From the NCBI GenBank assembly GCA_963799455.1, contig CAWCXF010000008.1, positions 496,001 through 560,000 of the forward strand: a stretch of 64,000 nt of DNA. Reading direction: 5' to 3'. The translations under genes and the position numbers were made by a program. The stretch is from CAWCXF01 sp963799455 (GTDB taxonomy: Bacteria > Pseudomonadota > Alphaproteobacteria > Rhodobacterales > Rhodobacteraceae). The notes beneath the pieces were generated by a model. The model made no database searches. It was not told the DNA's origin and saw only the letters and a program-made list of their open reading frames with translations. Of the stretch, positions 25,854 to 35,715 are shown piece after piece (the stretch's first letter is position 1; every line of letters begins with the position of its first letter).

Positions 25854-27212
25854 TCACTCGGCGGCCGCGAGCGCGGCGGTCGCGCGCGCGCGGCCGATCA
25901 TCGTCAGGCGCGCGGCGCAGTAGCCGTCCTCGCAGCCCCCGCGGGCCGCGCGGCGCGAGGCCAGGAGATCCTCGGCCTCGACGAGAAGCCCGGCGCGGAT
26001 CGCGGCGTCGATGGCGAGGCGCTCGAACACGTCGCGCTGGGCGTGGCTGCCGCCCGCGAGCGGCATCGAGGCGCGCGCGTCGCGCAGGGAGAAAAAGGCG
26101 CGGGCGTGGTCGCCCTCGCCGAACGCCTCCAGCCCTCGGGCCGCCGAGAGCCCGGGGCGCGCCATGCGCTCGCGCGCCTCGGTGCCCCCAGCCGCCGCGT
26201 CGCGCGCGAGCCGGGCCATCAGCCGGGCGACGGCCTCCTCCCGCCCCCCTCCGATCAGCGCCATGAGGTAGTGCAGGTCGGCGAAGATCAGGCAGCCGTC
26301 CTCGGCGCGCCGCTCGGAGAGGTCCGCCAGCTCCTCCCAGCGCCCGCCCACCGCCACCCCGTCGAGCTCCAGGCGGCTCAGGAGCGAGGCCGCGTTCGAG
26401 ATGTCGCGGTAGTCGTCGGTGCGGTCCGCGCGCACGCCCATGTCGTAGAGCGCCAGCACCTCCTCGGTGCGCCCCGCGTCGAGCAGCAGCAGCGCCTTGT
26501 GCCACCAGACGTGGTAGCGGAAGTTGTTGCAGTGCGCCCAGGCCGCCTCGCGCCCCGCGAGCCAGTCGAGCCCCGCGGCCGAGTCGCCGCGCATGTCGTG
26601 GACATGGGCGACGGCGTGCAGCCCCCAGGCGTCGTCGGGCGCGAGGTCGAGCCCGGCGCGGCCCGCGGCCTCGGCGACATCGTAGGCCCCCGTCTCCTCC
26701 AGCGCGAAGGCGTGGCAGCCCATCACGTAGCCCGCGGCCGGATGGCTCCCGCCATAGGCCGGCAGCGCCGCCTCGATCGAGGCGCGCATTCCGGCGGCGT
26801 CGCCGAGGATGAAGCGGATGGCGTGGCCGATCTTGAGCGCGAGCGCGTCGCCGGGGTCGCGCGCGAGCGCCGCGTCCATCCGCGCGACCGCGCCCGAGGG
26901 CCGCCCGGCGAGCCACTCGCCCAAGGCGGCCACGTAGTCGCCCTCGCGCGCCGAGGCGGGGCCGAGGGCGCTCGCGGCGGCGTGCGCCTCGGCCGCGACC
27001 GGCGTCAGCTCGCGCCGGCCGAGCATCAGCGAGAACAGCCCCTTGGCCGCATGGGCGATGACGAGGTCGGGGTCGGCGTCGAGCGCGGCGCCCAGATGGG
27101 CGGGCGTCGCGGCGCCGTGGGCGAGGAAGGCCATCGCCATTGCGTCCCAGGCCGCGGCGGCCTCGGGCCGGTCCGTGGCGATGGCGCATCCGAACAGGTC
27201 GTGGCGGCTCAT
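25854..27212 (-). CDS. TTC38-like tetratricopeptide repeat protein
   Basis: 452 residues, cytoplasmic (no signal). Starts MSRHDLFGCAIATD and contains helical repeats, with the family-like blocks DDAWGLHAVAHVHDMRGD, CNNFRYHVWWHKALLLLDAG, LALYDMGVRADRTDDYRDIS and LHYLMALIGGGRE. The HAVAHVHDM and HVWWHKAL histidine-rich motifs are conserved in TTC38 homologues of bacteria and animals; biochemical role unknown. GGGAGAGACC precedes the ATG at 27212. It stands alone, with spacers of about 220-240 bases on each side. Confidence 0.88.
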   Translation of the reverse strand: MSRHDLFGCAIATDRPEAAAAWDAMAMAFLAHGAATPAHLGAALDADPDLVIAHAAKGLFSLMLGRRELTPVAAEAHAAASALGPASAREGDYVAALGEWLAGRPSGAVARMDAALARDPGDALALKIGHAIRFILGDAAGMRASIEAALPAYGGSHPAAGYVMGCHAFALEETGAYDVAEAAGRAGLDLAPDDAWGLHAVAHVHDMRGDSAAGLDWLAGREAAWAHCNNFRYHVWWHKALLLLDAGRTEEVLALYDMGVRADRTDDYRDISNAASLLSRLELDGVAVGGRWEELADLSERRAEDGCLIFADLHYLMALIGGGREEAVARLMARLARDAAAGGTEARERMARPGLSAARGLEAFGEGDHARAFFSLRDARASMPLAGGSHAQRDVFERLAIDAAIRAGLLVEAEDLLASRRAARGGCEDGYCAARLTMIGRARATAALAAAE

Positions 27213-27454
27213 GGTCTCTCCCCCTTGGTGGCACCCCTTGGGTACAGGCTCGCTCCCATGAGGGAAGATGTCCTTACGGAACGTGACCGACCGTGATCGC
27301 CCGTGGGGCGCCGCGTCGGCTTGGGGCGCGCGCGGGGGGGGGCCGTCGCCGGGCCCGACGGGGGCGCAGGGCGCGCGCGACGGCGCCCTCGGAGCGGACC
27401 CTTCACGGCGGCCCCTTCGCGGGGGGCGACCGGCCTCGCACGGGCCCCGGGGGG

Positions 27455-27916
27455 CTAGCGCGCCGCCTGGGCCGCGAGGTCGGCGAACACGGCGTCGAGC
27501 TCCTCCGCGAGCGCCCGCAGCGCCTCGCCGCCCTCCTCCATGTAGGGGGCGAAGACGGTCGAGGGGGTCTTCCAGGAGAGCGTCGCGGTGCCGTCGGGCT
27601 CCTCGGTCAGGTAGAGGCGGATCGGCGCCTCGATCCCGGCGGCCACGCTCGCGTCGAGCATCCGGCGCGCGTAGTCGTTGCGGAAGAGCCCCATGACCCT
27701 GTTGCCGGGGATCTCGATGCCCTGGCTCAAAGCCCCGTCCGAGGCGCTGGCCTGCGTCACCAGCGCGATGGGGGCCGCCTCGACCGCCGCGCGCACGTCC
27801 TCGACCAGCGTGTCGAAGTCCTTGGCGGTGGGCACGACCTCCCAGCCCTCGCGCGGGTCGAGGGCGAGCGCGGGGCCGGCGGCGAGGAGGAGGGCGAGGA
27901 GGGCGGGGCGCAGCAT
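27455..27916 (-). CDS. DUF302 family secreted protein
   Basis: 153 residues with signal peptide (PALLALLLAAGPALA). The mature protein has GWEVVPTAKDFDTLVEDVRA, the GIEIPGNRVMGLFRNDYARR block with family-typical asparagine and arginine, and LYLTEEPDGTATLSWKTPS leading to VFAPY. DUF302 is a small alpha/beta fold; function unknown, sometimes linked with lipid or metal stress. GAGAGG lies just upstream of ATG 27916. Single gene. Confidence 0.88.
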   Translation of the reverse strand: MLRPALLALLLAAGPALALDPREGWEVVPTAKDFDTLVEDVRAAVEAAPIALVTQASASDGALSQGIEIPGNRVMGLFRNDYARRMLDASVAAGIEAPIRLYLTEEPDGTATLSWKTPSTVFAPYMEEGGEALRALAEELDAVFADLAAQAAR

Positions 27917-28622
27917 GGGGAACCTCTCGGGCGGTTTCGCGCGGGGGATACCCCGTCTTGGCGCCGCGCGCGGCATCACGAACGCGTGGACGGCGCGGCC
28001 GGCCGGCGCCGCAGGGTGCGGATCCCGGCCCAGGGCGCCCTCTTCCGTCGGCTCGGTCGCGCTCGCGGCCGCCAGCGCCACGCCGGCAGGGCGGACGAAC
28101 GGGACGCGTCCCTCTCCGCGGGGCCCGCGAGGGGAAGGCCGGTCGACGCGGTGGCCGACGCCCGCGCAGGGGCTCTGCGAGCACCTCGGGAAGGCCGTCC
28201 CAGGGACCTCCGGCGACCGAGCCCGGCCGGCCGGCATCGCGTCAAGCCGGAGTGGCGGGCGGCAGCGTCCCGCCTCGGAGAACGGCGCCGTCCGGCCGTG
28301 AGCGTCTTGGGCGCCGGGCACCGGCCTTGCGGAGTCCGCCGCCCCCCCGAACCGCATCACGTCGCACATGATGCCGGCCGGCCCGGCGCCCGGGCGGCGT
28401 CGCGGGCGAGGGTCTTCGATCTGGGGCGCGGCCCGCCGGGCGGGCGCGGCGGTGTCGGGAGGCGGCGAGGGACGCCGCGGTTCGGGACGACGGCGGAGGA
28501 TCGACGCGCCATCGCCCATCCTCACCCTGCGCCCTTCCGCGGTCGAGCCGCGGATGCCGCCCGTCCCGGCGTCCGGCCGATGCCCCGCCGCGCCCGCCGC
28601 CCAAACCGGCGACGCGCGCGCC
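27917..28622. other. GC-rich spacer, no gene recognised
   Basis: 706 bases. The DUF302 frame remains open upstream and other long frames exist, but all translations are low complexity with no motifs. Promoter elements for the DUF302 gene must lie at its right side; I cannot identify them. Confidence 0.55.
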
Positions 28623-30036
28623 TCAGCCCTCCTCGCCGAGGGCGCCCAGCACCTCGCCGGTGTCGGCGCCGAAGGCGGGCGGCGCGCGGCGGTATCGCAC
28701 CGGCGTGCGCGACAGGTGCAGCGGGTTGCCGATCAGGCGGACCTGGCCCGCGGCCGCGGCCTCGCTCGGCACCTCCACCACCATGCCGCGCGCGGCGGCC
28801 TGGTCGGAGGCGAGCGCCTGGGGCACGGTGTGGACCGGCCCCACCGGCACGCGCCGCGCCTCCAGGCCGGCGATGACCTCCGCCGCGGCGAGCGGCGCCG
28901 TCGCCGCCTCGATCATGGGGATCAGCGCCTCGCGGTGGCGCAGCCGCGCGGGGTTGGTGGCGAAGCGCGCGTCCTCGGCCCAGCCGGGCCGCCCGAGGTA
29001 GTCGCACAGCCGCGCGAACTGGCCGTCGTTGCCGACCGCGACGATGACGTGGCCGTCGCGCGTGGCGAAGACCTGATAGGGCACGATGCTCGGGTGCGCG
29101 TTGCCGTCGCGGCGCGGCGGCTGCGCCGCTCACGAGGTGGCTGGAGCCGACGTTGACGAGCCAGGACATCTGGCTGTCCACCAGCCCGATGTCGACCACC
29201 TGCCCCTGCCCCGTGCGGTCGCGGTGGCGCAGCGCCGCGAGGATGCCCACGGCCGCCTGGAGCCCGCAGACCACGTCGGCCACGCCCACGCCGACCTTCA
29301 TCGGCATGCCCTCGGGCTCGCCCGTCAGCGACATGATCCCGCCGTAGCCCTGGGCCATCAGGTCGTAGCCGGGCTTGAGGGCGTTGGGCCCGGTGCGCCC
29401 ATAGCCCGAGATCGAGCACCACACGAGGTGCGGGTGCGCGGCCGTGAGCGTCTCGGCGTCGAGGCCGTAGCGCGCGAGGCCCCCGGTCTTGAAGTTCTCC
29501 ACCACCACGTCGGCGCGCGCGGCGAGGCGACGGATGACGGCCTGCCCCCGCGCCGTGGCGATGTCCACCGCGACCGAGCGCTTGTTGCGGTTGGCGCACA
29601 GGAAGTAGGCGCTCAGATCCGCGGAGCCCTCGACGAAGGGCGGCCCCCATTGGCGGGTGTCGTCGCCCCCCGTCGCCGGGTTCTCGATCTTGAGCACGTC
29701 GGCGCCCAGATCGCCCAGCATCTGCGTGCAGGTCGGCCCCGCGAGGATGCGCGTGAGGTCGAGCACGACGAGCCCGGCGAGCGCGCCGCCGTCCGCGGCG
29801 CCCGTCCGGTCGCGCTCGGGGGCGCCGCCCTGCAGGGCGGTCCTCGTCGCGCCGGCCGGGGCCGTCGGGCCTCCCTCGGGCGACCCCGCCCCGCCGCCGA
29901 TCGCGCCCGCCCCGCCGCCTCGCGGTCCCGGCCCGCGCTGCGGCGTCGCGGGCTCGCGCCCAGGCGCTCCCGTCGCCTCGCCTCTGGGCGACCCCGGCCC
30001 GCGGGCGGGCGGCCCCGGCTCAGATGCGTCCGTCAT
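28623..30036 (-). pseudogene. Class III CoA-transferase (CaiB/BaiF), one frameshift as read
   Basis: Moves CoA between carboxylic acids. From ATG 30036: about 85 low-complexity residues, then LAGLVVLDLTRILAGPTCTQ, LGDLGADVLKIENP, CANRNKRSVAVD, VVENFKTGGLARYGLD, SGYGRTGPNALKPGYDLMAQ and ADVVCGLQAAVGILAALR. After GSSHLVSG near 29120 the frame shifts by one; the expected PRRDGNAHPSIVPYQVFATR and the C-terminal domain to 28623 lie in another frame. The break is in a GCC/GCG-rich run. The start overlaps the end of the TPP-enzyme gene by 17 bases, supporting coupling. Substrate unknown. Confidence 0.85.
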
Positions 30037-31669
30037 AGGCGCCCCTCTCGATCTCGGCGGCGATCACGGTGAAGCGGTCGGCCGCGAGCGCCGCCGCGAG
30101 CGCCGCGCGGAGCGCCGCGCGCGAGGCGACGCGGTGGCCGTGGCCGCCGAAGGCGCGGCCGATGGCGGCGATGTCGTGGCGGCCGAACTCCACCGCCGCG
30201 TTGCGGAGCTGCCGCTCGCGCTGCTTGAGCTCGATGAGCGCGAGGCTCGCGTCCACGAACACCACGACGATCGGCCTCAGCCCCCGCTCGGCGGCGACCG
30301 ACAGCTCGCCCGCCACCATCAGGAAGCCCGCGTCGCCCATGAAGGCCGCGACGGGGCGCTCGGGGTCCGCCGCGAGCCGCCCGAGCGCCAGGGGCAGCGC
30401 GCAGCCCATGGTGCACAGGCCCGAGGATTGCAGCAGCCCCCGCGGCATCGGCGTGCGCCACATCTGCGACAGCACGATCCGGTGGGCGCCCGAGTCGACG
30501 GTGGCCACCGTCTCCCCGGGCAGCGCTCGGCGGCACTCGTCCACCACGGCGGCCGGCCCCCACGCCTCGTCGGTCGGGAAGGCCGCGGCCAGCGCGGCGC
30601 GGGTCGCGGCGGGCTCGCCGTCGGGCCAGGACTCGCGCGAAGGCTGGCCCTCGGCCAGCAGGTCCAGCGTCGCGCCGACATGGCCCACGACGTTCATGCC
30701 CGCCTGATGCATGGCGTGCCGGTTCGGCTCGGCGGCGAGGTCGATCACGCGGGCCGCGGCCGGATCCCAGGCGTCCCGCCAGCCGGCGCGCATCTCGATC
30801 GGGTCGTAGCCCGCCAGCAGGATCAGGTCGGCGCGGCGCATCAGGGGCAGCAGATGCCCGTCGGCGAGCGGCGAGAGCCCAGCGCCGCCCAGGGCGCGCG
30901 GATGGTCCTCGGGGATCAGCCCCTTGGCCTTGTAGGTGGTGACGACCGGCGCGCCGATCGCCTCGGCCAGCGCCGCGAGGGGCGCGCCCGCCGCCTCGTT
31001 CACCGCGTCGAGCCCGGCCAGGATCACCGGCCGGCGCGCCTGCGACAGCCAGCGCCGCGCCTCGGCCAGCGCCTCGGGCGCGGGGACGCACGGCACGGCC
31101 GGCGGGCGCCGGACGGGGGGGCGCGGCGGCACGCGCGCGGCCGCGACCGAGATCGGCAGGTCGAGATGGACCGGGCCCGGCCGCCCCTCGGTGGCGATGC
31201 CCACGGCCTTGTCGGCGAGCACGTCCGCCGTGCCGGGCGCGAGGCGGAAGCTCGCCTTGGTGATCGTCTCCAGCACGCGGGAATGGTCGAGCACCTGATG
31301 GGTGTAGGTCGCGGCCTCCTCGGCATCGACGCAGCCCGTCACGACGATCAGCGGCACCCGGTCCTGATGGGCGTTGGCGACGGCGTTGACCGCGTTCATC
31401 GCGCCGGGGCCGAGCGTGGCGAGCAGCACCCCCGGCGCGCCGGTGGCGTGCCAGGCGCCCTCGGCCATGAGGCCCGCGGCGGTCTCGTGGCGCGCCAGCA
31501 CCACCTCGATGCCGGCGGCCTCGAGCGCGTCCACCAGCGTCAGCACCTCGCCGCCGGGCATCCCGAAGGCCTGGCGGCACCCCGCCTCGGCCAGCCGCCG
31601 GGCGAGGAGGTCGGCGGCCCGGGGCGGCTCGCTCGCGGAGGGGGGCGGGAAGGGGCGGGGTGAGGGCAT
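30020..31669 (-). CDS. Thiamine-diphosphate enzyme, acetolactate-synthase-like
   Basis: 549 residues with the three-domain TPP layout: N-terminal Pyr domain with FGMPGGEVLTLVDAL and the cofactor-activating glutamate in VLARHETAAGLMAEG; LATLGPGAMNAVNAVANAHQ; central domain with VILAGLDAVNEAAG; and C-terminal PP domain with GLLQSSGLCTMGCALPLALG, AAFMGDAGFLM and LIELKQ. No regulatory subunit gene is adjacent, so it is probably a catabolic decarboxylase or ligase rather than IlvB. Overlap with the CoA-transferase gene implies that product or substrate is activated as a CoA ester. Reaction not assignable from sequence. Confidence 0.88.
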   Translation of the reverse strand: MPSPRPFPPPSASEPPRAADLLARRLAEAGCRQAFGMPGGEVLTLVDALEAAGIEVVLARHETAAGLMAEGAWHATGAPGVLLATLGPGAMNAVNAVANAHQDRVPLIVVTGCVDAEEAATYTHQVLDHSRVLETITKASFRLAPGTADVLADKAVGIATEGRPGPVHLDLPISVAAARVPPRPPVRRPPAVPCVPAPEALAEARRWLSQARRPVILAGLDAVNEAAGAPLAALAEAIGAPVVTTYKAKGLIPEDHPRALGGAGLSPLADGHLLPLMRRADLILLAGYDPIEMRAGWRDAWDPAAARVIDLAAEPNRHAMHQAGMNVVGHVGATLDLLAEGQPSRESWPDGEPAATRAALAAAFPTDEAWGPAAVVDECRRALPGETVATVDSGAHRIVLSQMWRTPMPRGLLQSSGLCTMGCALPLALGRLAADPERPVAAFMGDAGFLMVAGELSVAAERGLRPIVVVFVDASLALIELKQRERQLRNAAVEFGRHDIAAIGRAFGGHGHRVASRAALRAALAAALAADRFTVIAAEIERGAYDGRI

Positions 31670-32389
31670 GGGCGAGGCTTGCCCCGCCGCCCGGGGCGCC
31701 GCAAGCCCCGCGGCCCCTGCGGCCCGCCGCGCGAGGCTCGCGCGACCGGCGGCGTTCGGCGACCGGCCCACGATCTCGCGGATCGAGGCGGCGCGGCGCC
31801 GACCGGCCACCCGACGCGGTTCCGGTCCCGCTCGGCGCGATCGCGCCGGGGATGCCGGCGTCCCGAGACGAGGGGCTTCGGACGCGCGCGCCGGGGCGGC
31901 CGGCCCCCCGGGGGGGGATCCGCCGGCGGCCGGCCCGGCGAGGGCGGGGCCGCGGGCCGCCCTGCGCGGGGGCTTGCGATCCCGCGGCCGGGACGGCCGA
32001 CGGCGAGCCGCCCGCGCCCCGGCAGTCGGCCGCGTCCTCCGCCAGAGGCTCGCGCGACCGGCGGCGCGGGGGTGAGGGCTCGGCGTGCCGCCGGACGAGC
32101 GGTGCCTGGTCCAGGGGCGAGGGCGACGCGGCCGGGGGCCTCGGGTCACGAGCCGGGGTCGCGGGGCGTCCGGCGACGAACCGGCGTCGTGACCGCCCCC
32201 GGATCGGCGTCTCCACCTCGGCGGATCCTGGGACGCGCGCGCCTTGCGGGCCCTCTGCCCGCCCACGCGCGGATCGGCGCCGCTTTCGCTCACCGGTCCC
32301 GCTTTGACACCGCGGGCCGGGCGCGCTTGAGTGCGCGCCATGCGCCGCCCCGCCCCCCATCCCCGCCGCCCGCCGAGCGGCGCGGCGCG
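31670..32389. other. Divergent GC-rich spacer, no gene recognised
   Basis: 720 bases between the TPP enzyme and the dehalogenase-like gene, which are transcribed apart. It should hold two promoters, but no -35/-10 pair stands out at this GC content. No ORF with a recognisable domain. Confidence 0.5.
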
Positions 32390-33298
32390 ATGACGGCGGC
32401 CGAGGGCGTGGGCGAGGCCCTCTTCCCCGGCTTCCGGCCCTTCGAGGCGGGCGTGGGCGACGCCGTGGTCCGCGGCGTCGTCGGGGGCTCCGGCCCGCCG
32501 CTCCTGCTGCTGCACGGCTACCCGCAGACCCACGCCATGTGGCACCGCGTGGCGCCGCGGCTGGCCCGGCGCTTCACCGTCGTCGCCGCCGACCTGCGCG
32601 GCTACGGCGCCTCCTCGAAGCCCGCCACGACACCCGACCACGCGCCCTACTCGAAGCGCGCGATGGCCATGGACGTGGCGCGCGCGATGGAGGCGCTGGG
32701 CCACGACCGCTTCGACGTCTGCGGCCACGACCGGGGCGGGCGGGTCGCGCACCGGCTGGCGCTCGACCGGCCCGACCGGGTGCGCCGGGTGGCCGTGCTC
32801 GACATCGCGCCGACGCGCGAGATGTATCGCGGCACCACGGACGCCTTCGCGCGCGCCTACTGGCACTGGTTCTTCCTGATCCTCCCCGCGCCCCGGCCCG
32901 AGGCCATGATCGGCGCCGACCCCTGGGGCTACTGGCTCGCCAAGTGCGGCGCGGGGAGCGCAGGGCTCGCCCCGTTCTCCGCGGAGGCGCTCGCGGCCTA
33001 TCGGGCGGCCTGGACGGCCGAGGCGATCCACGCGAGCTGCGAGGACTACCGCGCGGCGGCCACGATCGACATCGCCCATGACGACGCCGACGGCGACCGA
33101 CGGCTCGTCCAGCCCCTCCTGGCGCTGTGGGCCGCCGATGGCGTCGTGGGCCGCTGCTTCGACCCGCCCGCGCTGTGGCGCGAGCGCGCCTGCGACGTGC
33201 GCGGCGCGGCGCTGCCGGGCGGGCACTACCTCGCCGAGGAGAGCCCCGACGCGGTGCTCGACGCGCTGATCCCCTTCCTGACGGAGAGCCCGACATGA
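32390..33298 (+). CDS. Haloacetate (fluoroacetate) dehalogenase-like alpha/beta hydrolase
   Basis: 302 residues. The family pattern for fluoroacetate dehalogenase is well kept: LLLLHGYPQTHAMWHRVAP, AADLRGYGASSKP, nucleophile aspartate with its two arginines in VCGHDRGGRVAHRLALD, VAVLDIAPTREMY, the halide-pocket pair in YWHWFFLI, and the catalytic histidine in LPGGHYLAEESPDAV. The aspartate nucleophile distinguishes it from serine esterases. It would convert a 2-haloacid to a 2-hydroxyacid (glycolate from haloacetate). Its stop overlaps the start of a tartrate-dehydrogenase-like gene by four bases. Confidence 0.88.
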   Translation: MTAAEGVGEALFPGFRPFEAGVGDAVVRGVVGGSGPPLLLLHGYPQTHAMWHRVAPRLARRFTVVAADLRGYGASSKPATTPDHAPYSKRAMAMDVARAMEALGHDRFDVCGHDRGGRVAHRLALDRPDRVRRVAVLDIAPTREMYRGTTDAFARAYWHWFFLILPAPRPEAMIGADPWGYWLAKCGAGSAGLAPFSAEALAAYRAAWTAEAIHASCEDYRAAATIDIAHDDADGDRRLVQPLLALWAADGVVGRCFDPPALWRERACDVRGAALPGGHYLAEESPDAVLDALIPFLTESPT

Positions 33299-34356
33299 CC
33301 CGCCTCTCGATCGCGACCATCCCCGGCGACGGCATCGGCGCGGAGGTCATCCCCGTGGGCCAGCGCGCCGCCGAGGCCGCCGCCTCCAGGCACGGCTTCG
33401 AGATCGCCTGGGAGGTCTTCGACTGGTCGTGCCGGACCCACGAGGAGACGGGGCGCATGATGCCCGAGGACGGGCTCGACCGGCTGCGCGGGCACGACGC
33501 GATCTACCTCGGCGCCGTCGGCTGGCCCGGCGTGCCCGACCACGTCTCGCTCTGGGGCCTGCTGATCCCGATCCGCCGCGCGATGGACCAATACGCCAAC
33601 GTCCGCCCCGTGCGCCTGCTGCGCGGCGTGACGAGCCCGCTCGCGGGCCGCGGCCCCGAGGACATCGACTTCGTGGTGGTGCGCGAGAACGTCGAGGGCG
33701 AGTACTCCGAGGTCGGCGGGCGCCTCTACCACGGCACGCCCCACGAGATGGCGGTGCAGGAGGCCGTGTTCACCCGCCGCGGCGTGGACCGCATCATGGA
33801 CCACGCCTTCGATCTGGCCCGCTCGCGGCCCCGCCGGCACGTCACCTCGGCCACGAAGTCGAACGGCATCGTCCACACCATGCCGTTCTGGGACGAGCGG
33901 TTCCGCGCCGCGGCCGAGCGCCATCCCGACGTGGGCACGGCGCAGTTCCACATCGACATCCTGACGGCGCATTTCGTCCTGCACCCCGACTGGTTCGACG
34001 TGGTGGTGGGCTCGAACCTCTTCGGCGACATCCTGAGCGATCTCGGGCCGGCCGTCGCGGGCTCGATCGGCATCGCGCCCTCGGCCAACATCAACCCCGA
34101 GGGCACCGCGCCCTCGATGTTCGAGCCGGTGCACGGCTCGGCCCCCGACATCGCGGGCCAGGGCGTGGCCAACCCCGTCGCGGCGGTGTGGACCGCGGCG
34201 ATGATGCTCGACCACCTCGGCCAGGCGCAGGCCGCCCGCACCCTCGAGGCCGCGATCGAGGCCTCGCTCGAACGCCCCGAGACGCGCACCCGAGACCTCG
34301 GCGGCACCGCCGACACCCGAGCCTGCGAGGCCGCCATCCTCGCCGCCATCGGCTGA
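33295..34356 (+). CDS. Tartrate dehydrogenase/decarboxylase or D-malate dehydrogenase (isopropylmalate dehydrogenase family)
   Basis: 353 residues, beta-decarboxylating dehydrogenase fold. Blocks: TIPGDGIGAEVIPVG, YLGAVGWPGVPDHVSLWGL (typical of tartrate/D-malate enzymes rather than LeuB), ANVRPVRLLRGV, FVVVRENVEGEYSEVGG, SATKSNGIVHTMPFWDE with the catalytic lysine, VVGSNLFGDILSDLGP, and MFEPVHGSAPDIAGQGVANP. The NAD-dependent oxidation of a 2-hydroxy dicarboxylate fits a coupled operon with the hydroxyacid-forming dehalogenase. TtuC versus DmlA cannot be settled by eye. Confidence 0.9.
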   Translation: MTRLSIATIPGDGIGAEVIPVGQRAAEAAASRHGFEIAWEVFDWSCRTHEETGRMMPEDGLDRLRGHDAIYLGAVGWPGVPDHVSLWGLLIPIRRAMDQYANVRPVRLLRGVTSPLAGRGPEDIDFVVVRENVEGEYSEVGGRLYHGTPHEMAVQEAVFTRRGVDRIMDHAFDLARSRPRRHVTSATKSNGIVHTMPFWDERFRAAAERHPDVGTAQFHIDILTAHFVLHPDWFDVVVGSNLFGDILSDLGPAVAGSIGIAPSANINPEGTAPSMFEPVHGSAPDIAGQGVANPVAAVWTAAMMLDHLGQAQAARTLEAAIEASLERPETRTRDLGGTADTRACEAAILAAIG

Positions 34357-34707
34357 GCGCCGCCGGGGGTGGGCGCCGCCGGGGGTGGGCGCGAAGCGCG
34401 GGTCGCCGAAATCCGCGAAGGTGGAGCCCTCGACCCCGGAGGCCGCGCCCTCTCGTCCCCGAGGCGGTCCGACGGGCGCGGCCTCACCGCCCGCATCCGC
34501 GCGATGTCGGCTCCCTCGGGCGGATCCATCGAGACCGGGGCGAGATCGGGAACGGGCCGCGCTCCGACGGCGGCGAGAGCCGCCGCGCCACGCCGCCGAA
34601 CGGGAGGGCTCCGAGGCCGACCGGCCCGGCGACGAGCGCCACGACGAGCAGCGGCACGCGGCCCGGCGGGAGGCGGCGGGTGCGCCGCGGGCGGCGGCGC
34701 CTCGGCG
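34357..34707. other. Convergent spacer with a 16-bp direct repeat and a possible membrane-segment relic
   Basis: Two exact tandem copies of GCGCCGCCGGGGGTGG (34357-34372, 34373-34388) start directly after the tartrate-dehydrogenase stop. Further on, the minus strand around 34580-34670 translates as GRVPLLVVALVAGPVGLGAL, which looks like a single membrane helix. No start and no surrounding gene are convincing. It may be a relic of a small gene once downstream of fdhD. Confidence 0.5.
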
Positions 34708-35543
34708 TCAGCCGCTCGCGAGCGCGGAGTCCTCGCGCGCGAGCACCGTGAGCGGCAGGCCGGCGGCGGCCGCGCGGTCGAGCGCGAGGGTGGTCGGCGC
34801 CGAGAGCGTGACGAGCGCGCCCGCGCCCGCGACCACCGCCTTCTCGACCAGCTCGTAGCTGCACCGCGAGGTCAGCAGCGCGAAGCCGTCGCTCAAGGCG
34901 GTGCCCCCGCGCAGCGCGGCGCCCACGAGCTTGTCGAGCGCGTTGTGCCGCCCCACGTCCTCGCGCGCGAGCACCACCGCGCCGTCGGGCCGGCAGAGGA
35001 ACGCCCCGTGGACCGCGCCGGTGCGGCGCCCGAGCGCCTGATGGCGCGGGATCTCGCCCAAGGCCCGGAAGATCGCGGCGCGGTCGAGCGCGAGCGGTGC
35101 GGCGACCGGCGGCAGGGGCCGCGCCAGGGCCTCGAGGCTCTCCAGGCCGCACAATCCGCAGCCGCTCTCCGTGACCCGTCGTCGCACCCGGTCGAGGACG
35201 CGCGCCTCGCGGTCGCGCAGGATCAGGCGCGCGATCCAGCCCGCCTCCGCCTCGTGGACGATCACCTCGGCCACGTCCTCGGCCCCCGCGATCAGGCCCT
35301 CGCAGAGCGCGAAGCCCGTCACGTAGTCCTCCAGACGCGAGGGCGTCGCCATCATCACGGCGTAGCCGATCCCGTTCACCTCGATGGCGACCGGCGCCTC
35401 CACCGCGACCTCGCGCGGGCGCGGGCGGGACGGGCGCGCGTCGGCGAACCGCTCGGTGAAGCGCGCCGGGCGCGCCTCGGCCGCGCGCGCGGGCCGTGGC
35501 GCGGCCGGGTCGCCGCGGCGGCGTCGGGCGCCCCGCCCCTCAT
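34708..35543 (-). CDS. fdhD: Formate dehydrogenase accessory sulfurtransferase FdhD
   Basis: FdhD passes sulfur to the molybdenum cofactor of formate dehydrogenase-type enzymes. Conserved blocks: VEAPVAIEVNGIGYAVMMAT, YVTGFALCEGLI, SGCGLCGLESLEAL with the essential cysteine pair, RTGAVHGAF, VVLAREDVGRHNALDKLVGA, and LLTSRCSYELVEKAVVAG. The start is unclear: the frame is open far upstream with no ATG. A good ATG at 35543 is one base out of frame; a GTG at 35403 is in frame but would cut into the conserved N-terminus. A one-base indel near the 5' end is likely. Divergent from fdhF, its presumed client. Confidence 0.88.
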
Positions 35544-35715
35544 GTCCGCGTCTCGATCCACCCGATGACCTGTCGGCACCTGCAACCTTGGGAGAGGAAC
35601 AAGCGCGCGCCCTGTTCGTATGTTCCGCGCCAGCGCGCGTCCGAGCCGCTCCGGGCCGGATCGGGGCCGGATCCGGGCCGGCGCGCGCCCGTCGCCCGAG
35701 CCAGGAACCCCTCCG

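Noticed and set aside
30020..31669. Oxalyl-CoA decarboxylase paired with formyl-CoA transferase
   Set aside because: Tempting from the TPP enzyme plus class III CoA-transferase pairing, but the TPP protein motifs (FGMPGGEV, GPGAMNAVNAVANA) are acetolactate-synthase-like rather than those I associate with oxalyl-CoA decarboxylase.
34580..34670. Small membrane protein downstream of fdhD
   Set aside because: One helix-like stretch only, no start codon or ribosome site, and the flanks are low complexity.
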